A stretch of 64,000 nt of DNA from Misgurnus anguillicaudatus (taxonomy: Eukaryota; Chordata; Actinopteri; Cypriniformes; Cobitidae), in the NCBI RefSeq assembly GCF_027580225.2, contig NC_073358.2:47640001-47704000 (forward strand), written 5' to 3'. The stretch's first letter is position 1; every line of letters starts with the position of its first letter. The translations under genes were made by a program, and so were the position numbers. The notes beneath the pieces are model-generated. The model was not told the DNA's origin, ran no database searches, and worked only from the letters and a program-made list of their open reading frames with translations. Shown here piece after piece: positions 32,797 to 45,900 of this stretch.

Positions 32797-33228
32797 TGCC
32801 TCCTGAGCTTGGTTAAGCAGAGTTTCGGTTTTTGGTGTGAAAACAGTCAAAGCAGCAGTGCGTGTGTGCAGGTGTGTAAGTTAAATCTCACACATCTCAG
32901 GAATTCACCTGTGTTTACAGCTTGACAGGTGAGTTAGCGAACGCTTTACAAGCTAACTGGTCGAATCCGTCAACAGCTCTCGTAACAAAACATAAACATG
33001 CGAGATAAAATCCTTAAAAGCATACATAAATGTTCGTTTGAATAATATTTTGTGAAGTAGTTAGGTTTTAAAAGCATGTACTTAGTTTGTAATAAGTTAA
33101 CAGTTGTATTAGCTATGTATGCTAATAGTGGTCTAACTAGTTTGTTTGTCAATGAACTGAAGTTGTTTTTATAACATACATATAAGTTTGGCTTAAGTAA
33201 CTTTCTGTTATTTGGTTTTTCTTTACAG

Positions 33229-33249
33229 ATGGAGTTTAAGAGGAAGTAA
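33229..33249 (+). other. Possible uORF in the nf2 leader
   Basis: ATG directly follows a good acceptor (CTTTACAG) and opens six codons, MEFKRK, then TAA. It would be an upstream ORF if this exon is transcribed as 5' UTR, which I infer but cannot confirm. Confidence 0.25.
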
Positions 33250-33485
33250 AGGGACAGTACAGTATGTAACCAGTCACTGGTTAACAGGTGGTTTGATAAC
33301 TTCCTGCCTGTGGTGATGCACCTTTCCCACAGTGTGGTTACATTTGCACACCAAAGATGACTGTCATGCTATTTTGTAGTTTTTAACCAGGAATGCCTGT
33401 TTGTTAAGCAGGGATTCAAATAGTAAATAGTAAACAGGTGTATGTTGTTTCCAGCGAAGAATACGTTTTCTCAACTTCAGTTAAT

Positions 33486-33599
33486 ATGGCAAGTGTGTTT
33501 TCATCGATTATGGGGTTCAATTCCCTCAAAAAGAAACAAGCCAAAACTTTCAACGTCAGAATTGTAACTATGGATGCCGAATTGGAGTTCAGTTGTGAG
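33486..33599 (+). CDS. nf2: nf2 coding exon 1
   Basis: Residues 1-38. Start chosen to match the human 18-residue pre-FERM segment; a second in-frame Met (residue 9) is possible. Donor GAG|GTAAGT. A possible acceptor CTTCAG ends at 33480, just before the start. Confidence 0.9.
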
Positions 33600-36500
33600 G
33601 TAAGTGGCAAGTTGTCTGTATCTGTGTGATTTCTACAAATATGCATTGCATCTTCGAATCATGAAACAATGTTGGTTCGGTCATCACCTATCTCTGTAGT
33701 TGTACATGCTGCCTTTACATTGTATTTTGAGAAGACATTTATAGTAACCAAGAGCCAAATCTGTCATGTGATGCAGTGATCAGGTCTTTATTTCGGTCAC
33801 GTAAGCTTAACATTGAGAACCCACCAAGCTGTCGGTGGATTATTGTTCGTGATTCACTTTCACCTGACTGACCTCGAGCGAGCCTCAGTCTCACCAATTT
33901 CTCCAGGGGGGCTTCATTAGACATCTCCGTCTCATGTAGCAGCTTTACAGGGAACATAGACAGCTCGGTGGTCTCAAGGATGAATAATAAAAAGTTTGCA
34001 GAAGCAGTCAAAACAAGCATAAAAATCTACAAAGCAAGCAGCATCTTGTATCACAATAATCATTCCCAAGTATAAAGGTACAGTCTATAAATGACAATAC
34101 CAGTGGGATGTCTGCTGACAGAAAGAGGACTGGTATGTAGACTAGACTTGCAGTACATTTCATTTGCACATCATATAGTCTCGTGGAGATAAATGGCCTA
34201 TTTTTAGACAGATCTCATCGTGGGGAATATTTTTAAATTAAGGGAAAACAGATGGTGGTAAAAAAGTAGTGTGATAAACAACGACCATGAGTTAATGTCT
34301 CCTGGGGCTGTGTTGTTGTCCCAAGACCCTGTGTGCATGCCTTTCTATCTGTCTCATCGATTTTTTTCTTTCAGTTTTTACACTTATTAACAGCAATTGC
34401 TTAAGTGTTAATGAGGTTCTGGACAAATAGTAGTTCAGGGTAGGGGTGCAGTTGTCAAAATATGTTCTTTTAAAGGGACACTCCACTTTTTTGAAAATAT
34501 GCTTATTTTCCAGCTCCCCTGGAGTTAAACATTTGATTCTTGCCGCTTTGGAATCCATTCACTTGATCTCCGGGTCTGGCGCTGGCACTTTTGGCGTGGC
34601 TTGGCACAGTCCATTGAGTCTGATTGGACCATTGGCATCGCGCTAAAACATAACCAAAGAGTTTCGATATTTTTCCTATTTAAAACTTGACTCTTCTATA
34701 GTTACATCGTGTACTAAGAACGACGACAAATTAAAAGTTTTCTAGGCAGATATGGCTAAGAACTATACTCTCAAAATGGCGTAATAATCAAGGACTTTGC
34801 TGATGTAACATGGCTGCAGCAGGGGTAGTGATATTACGCACTGCCCGAAAATAGTCCCCTTAGTATCTTTCAATAGAAGGGGAATATTTTCGAGCAGTGC
34901 GTAATATCACTACGCCTGCTGCAGCCATGTTACATCAGCAAAGTTCTTGATTATTATGCCAGTTTGAGAATTAGTTTTTAGCGCGATGCTAATGGTCTAA
35001 TTAGAATCAATGGATTGTGCTAAGCTATGCTAAAAGTGCTAGCGGCGGACCCGGAGATCGGCTTAATGGATTCCGAAACCGTAGGAATCAAATGTTTAAC
35101 TCTAGAGGAGCTGCAAAATGAGCATATTTTCAAAAAAGTGGAATGTCCCTTTAAAGTGTCATATTTTTGTGACAGTGATTGGCAGCTTCACCGGTTCACA
35201 AGAAGTTAAGCAAGTTTCTGTCAATTACCATGGCAATAAATCTGACTCTGAGCCTTTTTTAAAAGTTTGTTTTTAAAAATGTTTTTTAAGCTATTGTTGA
35301 ATGCCAATCTTCATTGCTGTATATACAGAGCTGCACAATATTGGTGGGACTGACATTGCCATATTTTGTTTTTGTTGTATAGTGTAACACTGGCAGAGGC
35401 ATCCAAAATAGTTTTTTTGCGATGTGATTGAAGCTGTGTTGGTGCTGAAACAATATATTGTCCAGCCCTACAAAATTAGCATTTTACAAATTGGAATTGG
35501 GTCCTGTATAGCTCAGTGGTAGAGCATTGCATAAGCAGCGCAAATGGGCGATGGGTTCGAACCCATACTGATAACAATGTGTGCTTTGTCAATGCACTTA
35601 CAGTCGACTTGTTGTGTAAATGTAAATGACTGACGTCACAGATCCAGAAAAAAACTGCATAAAATCTCTAACATTTTATCACCAACTGTAATGTCTTTTA
35701 ATTTTTAATGTATTGTTATTGTGAGATGAGTTTTTGCATCGTCTTTTACATTTTAGTATTTTCACCTGCACCACTTGGTGGCAGCATGGATTTAAAAAAC
35801 AGAAAGTACACCAAACTCTCCATCTTTACAAAAATGTTGAGGTTGTTTTGCTCACCACTGATAGCCTGTAATATCCCAACACTGAAGTCATAGCTAAACC
35901 ACAATTTATGTTATTCCAGTCCTTTCTGAGCCCTTGGCTATACAGTAATGTCATTTCAGAGAGACAGAAAATAGTCCCCAAACAGTTATGAGTAATTCAA
36001 TCACGATCTAATTCATTCTGAAGGAGAAAACATAAATGCCATAATTTATTTAAAATGTTTTTTTGCAGTGCAGAGCAGATTATCTTATTTTATATGAATG
36101 ATGTGTTTAATAATTACATTCTAGGGTTGAAAATATCAGTTTAGTTATGTTAACTATAGCAGTGGTTCTCAAACTGGGGGCCGCCAGATGGTGCCAGGGG
36201 GGCCCTGGTTTTATGATATTTTATTTAATTGATCATGAATTCTGTGTAATTAACAACACTAATTTGTATAACTTAATGTTTTGTTTAATTAAAATGTTAA
36301 GTTTTAGAACAGCATTTTTGTCATAAATTGTCTTTGGGGGGCCGTGAAGGAATGCACCATACGCAAGGGGGGGGGGGCATTATGAAAAAGTTTGAGAACA
36401 TCTGAACTATAGTATATACATCACAAGTTCACAACTAACGTTTTTACTTAAATATTCAAAGGACTTGATCTGTGGTTTTGCCTTAGGTTAATACTTAGCG

Positions 36501-39500
36501 TGAGCTATGTCTCTGTTTTAAACAGAGCCAGTCGCAGTACCCTATATTGACTTTTCAAAATGACCACATCTAAACTCACGCTGTGTTACAAGAAATACCA
36601 CCGTGCTGTTGTTCAGTCAATATGATCTAGTTCTGGTAAAAAGCCTGCAGCACATAAATAGTAAATTCAGAATTTGTCCTTTAGGTTACCAGTAGGGATG
36701 CACCGATAGGATTTGTTTGGGCCGATACCGATGCCGATTTAAACAGACAACTTCTGGCCAATACCGATGCCGATACAGATATTAAACACTTGTATACAAT
36801 ACTATACAGTTGGTCTTAGCTAGTTTATTTTTGCATCAAATTATTTTTACTGAACATGGATTGGATGTAATTAACATTCAACTGACCAACATAATATGAG
36901 AGGCACAAATTAAGCTAAAAAAAAATAAAATAAGACAGCATGACAACCTTCAAAGGTTGTTTTTACTATTCAGCATTTATTTGATAAACAACATTAACTC
37001 ATTTTTTACATATAATGGATTTCTTTATGCAGTTAATTAATAAACAATCGGTATCGGCCTTTCTCGTGCTATTGCCGATATGCCGATGGTTTCAAATTCA
37101 TCAAAAATCGGCCGATAAATATTGGTGGCCGATACATCGGTGCATCACTAGTTACCAGTTTTGTAGTTTATTATGCCTGCGTATAGTGAACTTTTCAATA
37201 CGCTATAAATTAGTTTTTAACTAAGGTGTCATTTAACTTCTGAATATGTAGGAGAGTGAGCTCATCTAATTTCTCTGTAAATGTCTACTGTTGTCCTTGA
37301 AGACAGCCCATCGGCTTCCTGAAGGGGGAGGTATAAGCATTATTAATTGGTTGTACTCATATTAGGTGGCAGCGTATTGTGATACGTTCTCATACATAAA
37401 CATTAGGCCAGGCAAGATGAATCTGCACCTTGAATAGCACCTGTGCCTGTTATGCAAATAAAGTTAGCAATATTGATGATGTTTGCAATTATCTGCGAAA
37501 GTTGTCAGTACTTGTTTGTGTCCTCTGTGTCATAAACTTTACTAATTCAGATTGACGCAAGGTAGGAATATACAGTAGTTGGCAAGACACTAACTTGTAG
37601 CACGACTGGGTCCAGATGATGATGGTTATACTTGAAGAGACTCTGTTAATGACAAGCTCAGTCGAGCACAGACGCTCACACGTGGAAATTATTCTTACAA
37701 GATGAGTTCTTATCTAATTGTTATTCCACTGACATTCCTTTGCAGATTGCAATCTTTTACGTATTTTGGTTTTCAAAGATATACAGATATTTCTAATATT
37801 TACTTTTATGCATTTGTCAGATGCTTTTATCCAAAGAGACTTACAGTTACATTTATACAGTATACATTTTATCAAAACATGTGTTCCCTGAATTTGGCCA
37901 TGTTTATTGCTCCATCGGTTATAAGTAAATATAATGGTAATGGTAACAATGCAGGTATACTAAATTATATTTGATTTTCTGCAAATACTCAGTATTAGTC
38001 ATTTTAATGAGAAAAGAGATGCATGAAATTCATCCTCGGCCCTTTAAATATAGTAAATTGTTTGTGTTTTTTTGATCCGATAAAGAATGAACTGATATGT
38101 CTTGAGTGAATGCCCTTTCTGATATCTGTTATGATGCTGGGATCTTCTTTTCCTTATCAACACGTCCTGTTCAAGTGGGTTTGCATGAAGATTTATTTTA
38201 TTATTTATTATACTATTGCTGTCTGAATTTAAGTGTCTAGGGAATAGACTTTAGCAGAATTGAAGTTTTGGGTCTTTAAAGGGATAGTTCCCAAAAATAA
38301 AAATCATGTCATTAATGACTCACCCTCGTGTCGTTTCAAACTCGTAAGACCTCCGTTCATCTTTGGAACACAGTTTAAGATGTTTTATATTTAGTCCGAG
38401 AGCTTGTTGACCCTTTATTGAAAATTTACGTACGGTAGTGTCCATGTCCAGAAAGGTAATAAAAACATCATCAAAGTAGTCCATGTGACATCAGTGGGTC
38501 AGTTAGAATGTGTTGAAGCATCGAAAATAAATTTTGGTCCAAAAATTGCTACTTTATTCAGCCTTTGTCTTCTCTTCCGCGTAGGGCTGTAACGATTTAT
38601 CGTGCAAATGCGCATTTTCTCAATGAATGAATTTGAATGAATTACGGTGAAATGCCGCCACATCCAAAAGCCAGGGGGCGCACTCGTGCAGAAATGCCAC
38701 TTGTGCCACAGTAGAAGTAGCGTTACAAACCCTATTTCAGAAAATGTCTACAGGAATATGTATATCGCTGTTCTTCAAATTGTTTCAGGTATTTTTATGA
38801 TAATAAAGAATATTTTGAATGACTTTGTTTAACGAGTGTTGCTTTTTTAAATGCACGTTATAAACGACCCAGACTCATAATGATTTTAGATTGATAATGG
38901 ATTTCTTACTGACCAAAACGCCATAGTACACGCACAAGCTGCGCATGAAACACAGAATCGATGCAGCGATGCAGCTTTGATTTTAGACAGGTCTTTTTAA
39001 TTGGACACACGATATATCGTTACAGCCCTACTTCCGCGTCTGTTGTGAAGCGCATGCGTGAGACTAAAGTCACGTAACTGCAGTGACGCGGATGACGTAC
39101 GACGCGGCTGACGTGTTATCTGGTGCACCCCAGCTGTTTTTTTTTGTGCGCCCAGGCTTCGTTTACAGTCTGAGGGAGACGCATGCTGTAAGTAAAAAAA
39201 AAAATTGCAAACATGTCTGAAAATAACACGTCATTCGCTTCACTGCAGTCACAGTTTAAGATGTTTTAGATTTATCATTGAAACTGAGTACGGTATACTG
39301 TCCAGAAAGGTAATAAAAACACCATCAAAGTAGTCCATGTGACATCAGTGGGTCAGTTAAAATGTGTTGAAGCATCGAAAATACATTTTGGTACAAAAAT
39401 TACTTTACTTTGTTCAGCATTGTCTTCTCTTTCATGTCTGTTGTGAAGCGAAAGCTCGAGACTAAAGTCAAGTGACTGCAGTGACGCAGATGAGGTACGA

Positions 39501-39911
39501 CACGGCTGACGTGTTATCTGGTGCGCCCCAGCTGTTTTTTTTTTTGTGTGCGCCCAGGCTTCTTTTACAGTTTGAGGGAGACGAACACTTTAAGTTTGAA
39601 AAAAAAAATTTGCAAACATGTCTGAGGATAACACGACATCCGCGTCACTGCAGTCATGTGACTTTAGTGTCGCGCATGTGCTTCACAACATCATAATTTT
39701 TTTGTTACTTTTGGACCAAAATGTATTTTGTACTACTTTGATGATGTTTTCAATGAAGGGTCAACAAGCTCTCGGACTAAATATAAAACATCTTAAACTG
39801 TGTTCCAAAGATCAATGGAGGTCTTACGAGTTGGAAACGACATGAGGGTGATTCATTAATGACTTTATTTTAATTTTTGTGTGAACTATCCCTTTAAGGC
39901 AAGCTTTATAC

Positions 39912-39994
<83 letters not shown>

Positions 39995-42900
39995 AAAGTG
40001 ATCTTTTATCAGATAAACACTTTCAAATGTAAGGTTTTAGTATTTCCACAGCATTTTGTGTTAACACTTGAGAGAAAATTGCTCATCATGCTATCTTAAG
40101 GGGTCTTTATAGCCTTCATGTTATTAACCTTTCTTCATTTTAATCTTGTTTGGGCAGCTGAAATGGAAAGGAAAGGACCTGTTTGAACTTGTGTGCCGGA
40201 CGCTGGGACTCAGGGAGAGTTGGTTTTTTGGCCTGCAGTATGATGTAAAAGACACCATCGCATGGCTCAAGATGGACAAAAAGGTACAACACAAACTTTT
40301 TTGCTAGTTGTGTTGTGTTTCCTAAATGTTTTTAAGGAATAGTCTGACATTTTCATGTGGTGTCATTGGGTAAAAGCACAGATATTGATGTAATGGAAAA
40401 TAACTATAATTGAGGCTTGACTGCACTGTACCTTCTAATTATGGAGATCCTGATGTGATGTAAACAAAGTTTTTTTCTGGTGCACACAGATGCACTTATG
40501 ATATCTGATGGTATTCTTTTGGTACCATGATACAAAATAACAATTTTCATGCAGGGTTTCCCAAACTGGGGTATGAAAATTAAAAAGAGGTACTAATAAA
40601 ATATTTGTTTAATCTGTATGTCATGTGACTATTACACAATACTACAATATATTGGAAAACTGAAAACAAAATGGATAGATAACCCTTTACCTGGCATAGC
40701 CCTTTTTAAGTGGGGGGTGAAAAGGTGATGTACATCTTCAAATTAATATAACTCTGGTATTTTTTGGTCTAGAAGCCTTATTTTAAAGAAGACACTATTT
40801 TTACGGAAGTGTCTGGAAGTGAAAATATTAAATAAGAAAAAATTGTTATAGAGGTTTACATTTTTTGTAGTAAATAAAAATATTTCAATACAGTATTATA
40901 TTATACATAAAATGATAAAAAAAAGAGGTTTGTGTTGGTTTGCCCTTTGCCGTGAGGTTTGCTGCATACTCTTGTCACAAATTAATAAATTACAGTCACT
41001 GCATTATTATTACTGCTAAGAAGTTTTGAAATATTTATATCGAATATATTCTTGACCTTTCCAACAATATATAGTTTGTCATAATAGATTAAAATTTTTT
41101 AGTAAACTTGGGTGTCCCGACAGTGCCAGTTAATGGGTTAAGTACCAATACAACAAAAATGACCAAATAAAGGTCCAATAATGTGTAACAATAACTATGC
41201 AAAATACTTACAAATTTTAAAATGGATGAAAAATAAATGTTTTTAAAGATTAACATGCAGATGTGCTATTACATGATTAAAATAATTACTTAAAATCTCA
41301 GGGTGTACTGTAAAGTTTCTGCTTTTTATTTGTAAAAAATTATTGACAGTAAAATAAATTGAAATCCACAACACGGGAGTTTATTTCTTTAGAGGTTTTG
41401 GGATAAACAAGGGAGATGTGCACACTGTTAATCCATTTTCTTTATTTATAAGAGATGAAATAGCAATGCTTCGATCAATAAAGATTAAAAGATTTTTGCT
41501 ATTGATTGAAACATTGCTATTTTATTTTTAATAAACAAAGGGAATGGATTAACAGTCTGCAGATTCACTTTCACTTGTTTATCTTTGGTGTTTTTTTCCT
41601 CTTGTGCATACTTTTCTCTTTATGTTTAGGTTTTGGACCATGATGTGCCCAAAGAGGAGCCAATAGTTTTTAGTTTCCTGGCCAAGTTTTACCCGGAGAA
41701 TGCTGAAGATGAGCTGGTGCAGGATATAACCCAGCATCTCTTTTTTCTGCAGGTGAGTCACAGCTTCTTGTGGGTTTAACTGGACCTTAACTCAAAGTAA
41801 TAGGAATGTGTAGCCATCTACTTTACACACTGCAACCTGTTTAGGATTGAATCGGCTTCCTGTGTGTTTTCAGCCAAACCACAATGCACGGCACAGATTC
41901 ACTAAGGCAGAGAAAATGTTATCGGTGATTTGATTTTAGCATAGGTTTTGTATAATTAACTAGCTGGATTGTTAAGTATTATTTGTACACAACTGTAGGT
42001 GATGATGTGCTGTTAACCTGAACTCAAAAGCCATTTCGGTTTAATAGGGTTGGCAGCTGATCAGTGCTCTCGTATTGGGTTTCTCGACGCGGTCCTCTGT
42101 CAGAGAGGGTTTGTGGGCTGTGCTGTCTGCAGGTTCAGTGCTTTTCTCCATTGTTTGGTGTGATTGTGTTCAGTCATGTGGAAGCAGTGTGCTCTACATC
42201 GAGGCTCCTGTCTCTTATGCTTTAATCTCAGGGGAATACCTCCTGTTTCACAACTCCCTGCCAACATTCTCCAAGATCAGAAACTGGTAGCCAATAACCT
42301 CCATTATAAACACTTTTTCAATCAATCATCTCATTGAGCAGTTAGATTGGATATCATGTGGGGTAAATAAACACTTGTTTTGCAAAGAATTAACTCTTTT
42401 AGTTTAGAAAAATCCTAGTCTTGTAGATATCTAGGATTTTATTTGCATTTATTAGATTATTTTAGTGTTGGTGTTTTAAGTTGCATGCTGACAGCATGCC
42501 TTGCTTTTGGAGTTTATTCTTAGATTGTGCTTTACACTGAATTACACTTCTTCTGAAATCTCAAGGCAACTTGCTGCACAGTTTTTTTTAAGCCAAGTAC
42601 CCAGTAAAAAAATTGCACTTTATTTTTCAAGTTTAATCAACTTGAATTTACAATTCATTTCAACTTTCTTCAGGAGGACTTGCTATACATTATTAAGTTA
42701 AATTAGCATAAGTTATTTCAACTTTTTTATAATTTATAACAACTTCTCACTAGTCAAGAAAGTTGTAATAATAATTATTTTTAAATTGATTTAACTTTAA
42801 AAAAATATGCAATTTTTACAATGTAGTTGATTTGGTTTAATGAGTTATGTCTCTATATTTTACTAAAAAGGTTTATCAGTTGAACCTTCTTAAAATAATC

Positions 42901-45900
42901 AACTTGTGTAACTACTCATGTCTTTAAATAGGGAAAACATGGAAGTGTTTGGTGGCTTCTAAATTTATCCCTGTTTGGATCCTAAGGAATGAATGGGCTA
43001 GGCTAAATGCTAACACATTCACGATGCGCTGTACAAAGATTAAAGGTGCAGTGTGTAAATTTTAGTGGCATGTAGTGGTGAGGTTGCGAATTGCAACAAA
43101 TGGCTCAGTTAACTGCTCACCCATCGCATTTAAGATGCATAGAGAAGCTACAGTACCTAACACCAGACAAACACGTCATCTTCGGAGACAGCTTCGTAAA
43201 AAAGTTTGTCCATTAAGGGCTTCTGTAGAAACATGGCGGCACAAAATGGTGACTTCCATGTTAGGGGACCCTGGGTATGTAGATAAAAATGTCTCATTCT
43301 CAGGTAATAAAAACATAACTGTTCATTATAAAAAGGTCTTTATACACCCCTGATAATATAGTTTTGTATATTATTTTGCATTTCTGTCAAGAGATCCTTC
43401 TAAAAATTACACACTGCACCTTTAAGTGCACGCATTAAAAAAAAGATAGGTATGTATTAATTTGTCTAATTTGAGGTAAGAACATAGTAAAATATTGAAA
43501 AATAGTGGTGTTTTCCTTTAAGCACTTAATTGAACAATTGTTGCCGTCGCATTGCATGCAGATTCATAGGCCATTTAACGCAGCTTACGCAAGCGCTGCA
43601 TTTAAATAATTTAAGAGTTTGGTTGCAAAACGAGGTAACCACCGTTTTTTAATTGTTCAGAAATCTCGTTTTTTGGTTGTGCATTCCAATTAATTTCAAT
43701 TCAACTGCAGTTGGTTTGTTTTGATTTAAACCTTCATAATTTAAAACTTAAAGCTAAGTAGTACCATAAAACAAAATAATAACATGATAACATAATAATA
43801 AACATGTTTTGACAAAAATGTAAAAAAAATGGATTTATCTTGTTTTGCAACGAATCTCTTCAATTGCCTGTAATTTAAAAGTTAAAGTAAAATGGGCACG
43901 GCTGCATGCACATTTATAAGCCCCTCCCACCCGGTGATACCGGTATCCTATGATACTAGTGCTGTGTCCGAAACCGCCTACTTCCATACTATATAGTCCG
44001 CGAAAAGGAGTAGGCGAAGCGAGTATTATGTCCGAATACATAATATTCGAAAAACAGTATGCGAAAAGTACCCGGATGACCTACTACTTCCGGTTAGATT
44101 TTGCAGTGTGCATACGATGGACACTTCACTATCCCATGATGCCCCGGGAGAGAAGTTATCCAACAAAGAAGAGGCATGCGGCTGATTTCGCAATAGAATG
44201 AAATGACGTGATGACGACGTATGTCACGTGATGTAGCAACATGTTGGATGTAGTACGTCCGAATCTCATTCATACTACCTGGATTCATACTATACAGTAC
44301 CTACTGTTTTAAAGGGGACTCATTTTTTGAGTGGCAGCAAAGTCAGCCAATCAGTAATGAGATTGCAAGTTAAGCCAGTAGGGGGAGCCAAATAGGTGCA
44401 AAACCAGTTGTTCAAAATCCCCCACCCTAATAGAGCTATCTGAGAGAGGTTTTTAGGAAGCTTCTAAGGCATTACAGACCCAAACAAAAAGATTGTGTCT
44501 ACATGTCACATCACAGAACAAGGATAAATACTCCGTTCAATCATTCTATGTCACCTTTAACAGCAAGTAAGTAGGTACTTCATCTCATTCAGTACCTACT
44601 GTACAGTATGCGGTTTCGGACGCAGCCAAAGAATCCTGTTCAGGTGATCCAACCTAATTTTACATGACTTGCTGACAACCGATTACTTCACTTATTGCTT
44701 GTGCAACCGTCTACTTTATATAAAAATAGGCTGTTTTGAACAACTTCCTAGTTTCCACACTGCTTGACATCATTTATTATCTGACATTGTATTATGGCCA
44801 TTTGCCCTTAAATTTAAAGCGCTTGTATCAATCTTACGCATTGAACGCATTGCAAAGGGCACTAGATGAAGATATGAGCATTCTGAGAAAGCGTAAGTAG
44901 CTCATCTTCACCCATAATGGGAGCTATACCCTCGGGCTGCTTGTTCAGAATGGCAATATATTCTGAAAAAGAATGTAATGAATTCTCATAAGATGCTAAT
45001 GAATTCTGGGAAGAGATTGGAGGACGGTGACTCTGTTCCCCCTTAGCCTCTCTGCCCTCCGCTCATCTGTAGGCTTGGGATAGAGCTGTGCATAGATGCT
45101 GTTTAAAGCTGCTCGACTGGATGGACTCTTATCAGTAACAGCCACCCTTCCCAAACCGCCCAAACTGCTCTCCTAATGTGCTGTTACGTTTGTAAAACCG
45201 ATTGAAAATCCAGCAATAATACCCAGCACCTTTTGACCAGTCACTGACACATTGCATGCTACTCAACGTTTTTATGACTGATAGTGGAATGAGAGATAAG
45301 AGCAGGTGTGATGAATTTTTTTTTTATGAAAGTATAAGATGGATCCCTAAAACGATTAGTTCACCTAAAACATGTAAATCAGGTATAAACAGAGATGCAT
45401 TTATCAGTCCTTAAAGACTAGAAACAAAAACCTGCACTTACCTAAAACAAATGTTGTTTTCCTTTCTATAGTAAACCTTGGTATTACCTTTAGGAAATAC
45501 AAATCTAAATTCATATTCACCTGGTCTTGTGTAGGTGATGGAGAGAATAATAAGGTTGTTACAAACAAATATGCTGTGTTTTAACCCGGTTCAAGAATCG
45601 CTGTTAGGATTCGTAGCAGGTTCATCAGTTTACTTCTGTTTTTCCTTACGGCTCTACTTGGGATTCAACTCAACAACCCTGCGGCGACTAATGTGTATCC
45701 TTAACCGCTGAGCCATCTGCTGCGTTAAGGGTTCTTCAAAATGACCCTGAAGTATTCTGCCATGGCTTTGTATCTCTTTACATAAATGATATCTGGACTC
45801 AGTCCATTTATAGCCTGAAGGAAACAAGCTTTGCTGGCTTATTAATGGATAATGGTCTAAGCGTTTAAAATGTACCTGATGAAATATCTAGTTCTCTAAC

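Larger units (their letters stand above)
31906..33485. promoter_or_regulatory. Head-to-head fbxo21/nf2 intergenic region
   Basis: About 1.58 kb separates the two start codons. The fbxo21 side is CG-containing up to about 31990. A tandem duplication lies at about 32145-32470 and 32471-32715, sharing TTCTTAACCTTGAAGC and GTTTTATAAACGTTTTCTCT with an offset of 326 bases. An NRF1-like site TACGCATGCGCGC is at 32784-32796. A possible nf2 leader exon ends at a donor CAG|GTGAGT at 32928, with possible acceptors ending at 33228 and 33480. Confidence 0.5.

Noticed and set aside
33510..33599. nf2 start at the second Met (residue 9)
   Set aside because: The upstream Met keeps the pre-FERM extension at the same length as human merlin and makes the Blue Box fall at residues 177-183, so the first Met is preferred.
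35500..35572. Functional tRNA gene
   Set aside because: Boxes A and B and the T-arm are present, but the acceptor stem does not pair and a SINE tail follows. It is a tRNA-derived SINE.
39881..40099. 72-codon ORF with a poly-(CV) run
   Set aside because: Translation of the (TG)n microsatellite.
43075..43353. 92-codon ORF
   Set aside because: It lies wholly inside the TTAA MITE at 43044-43421, which has a demonstrable empty site.
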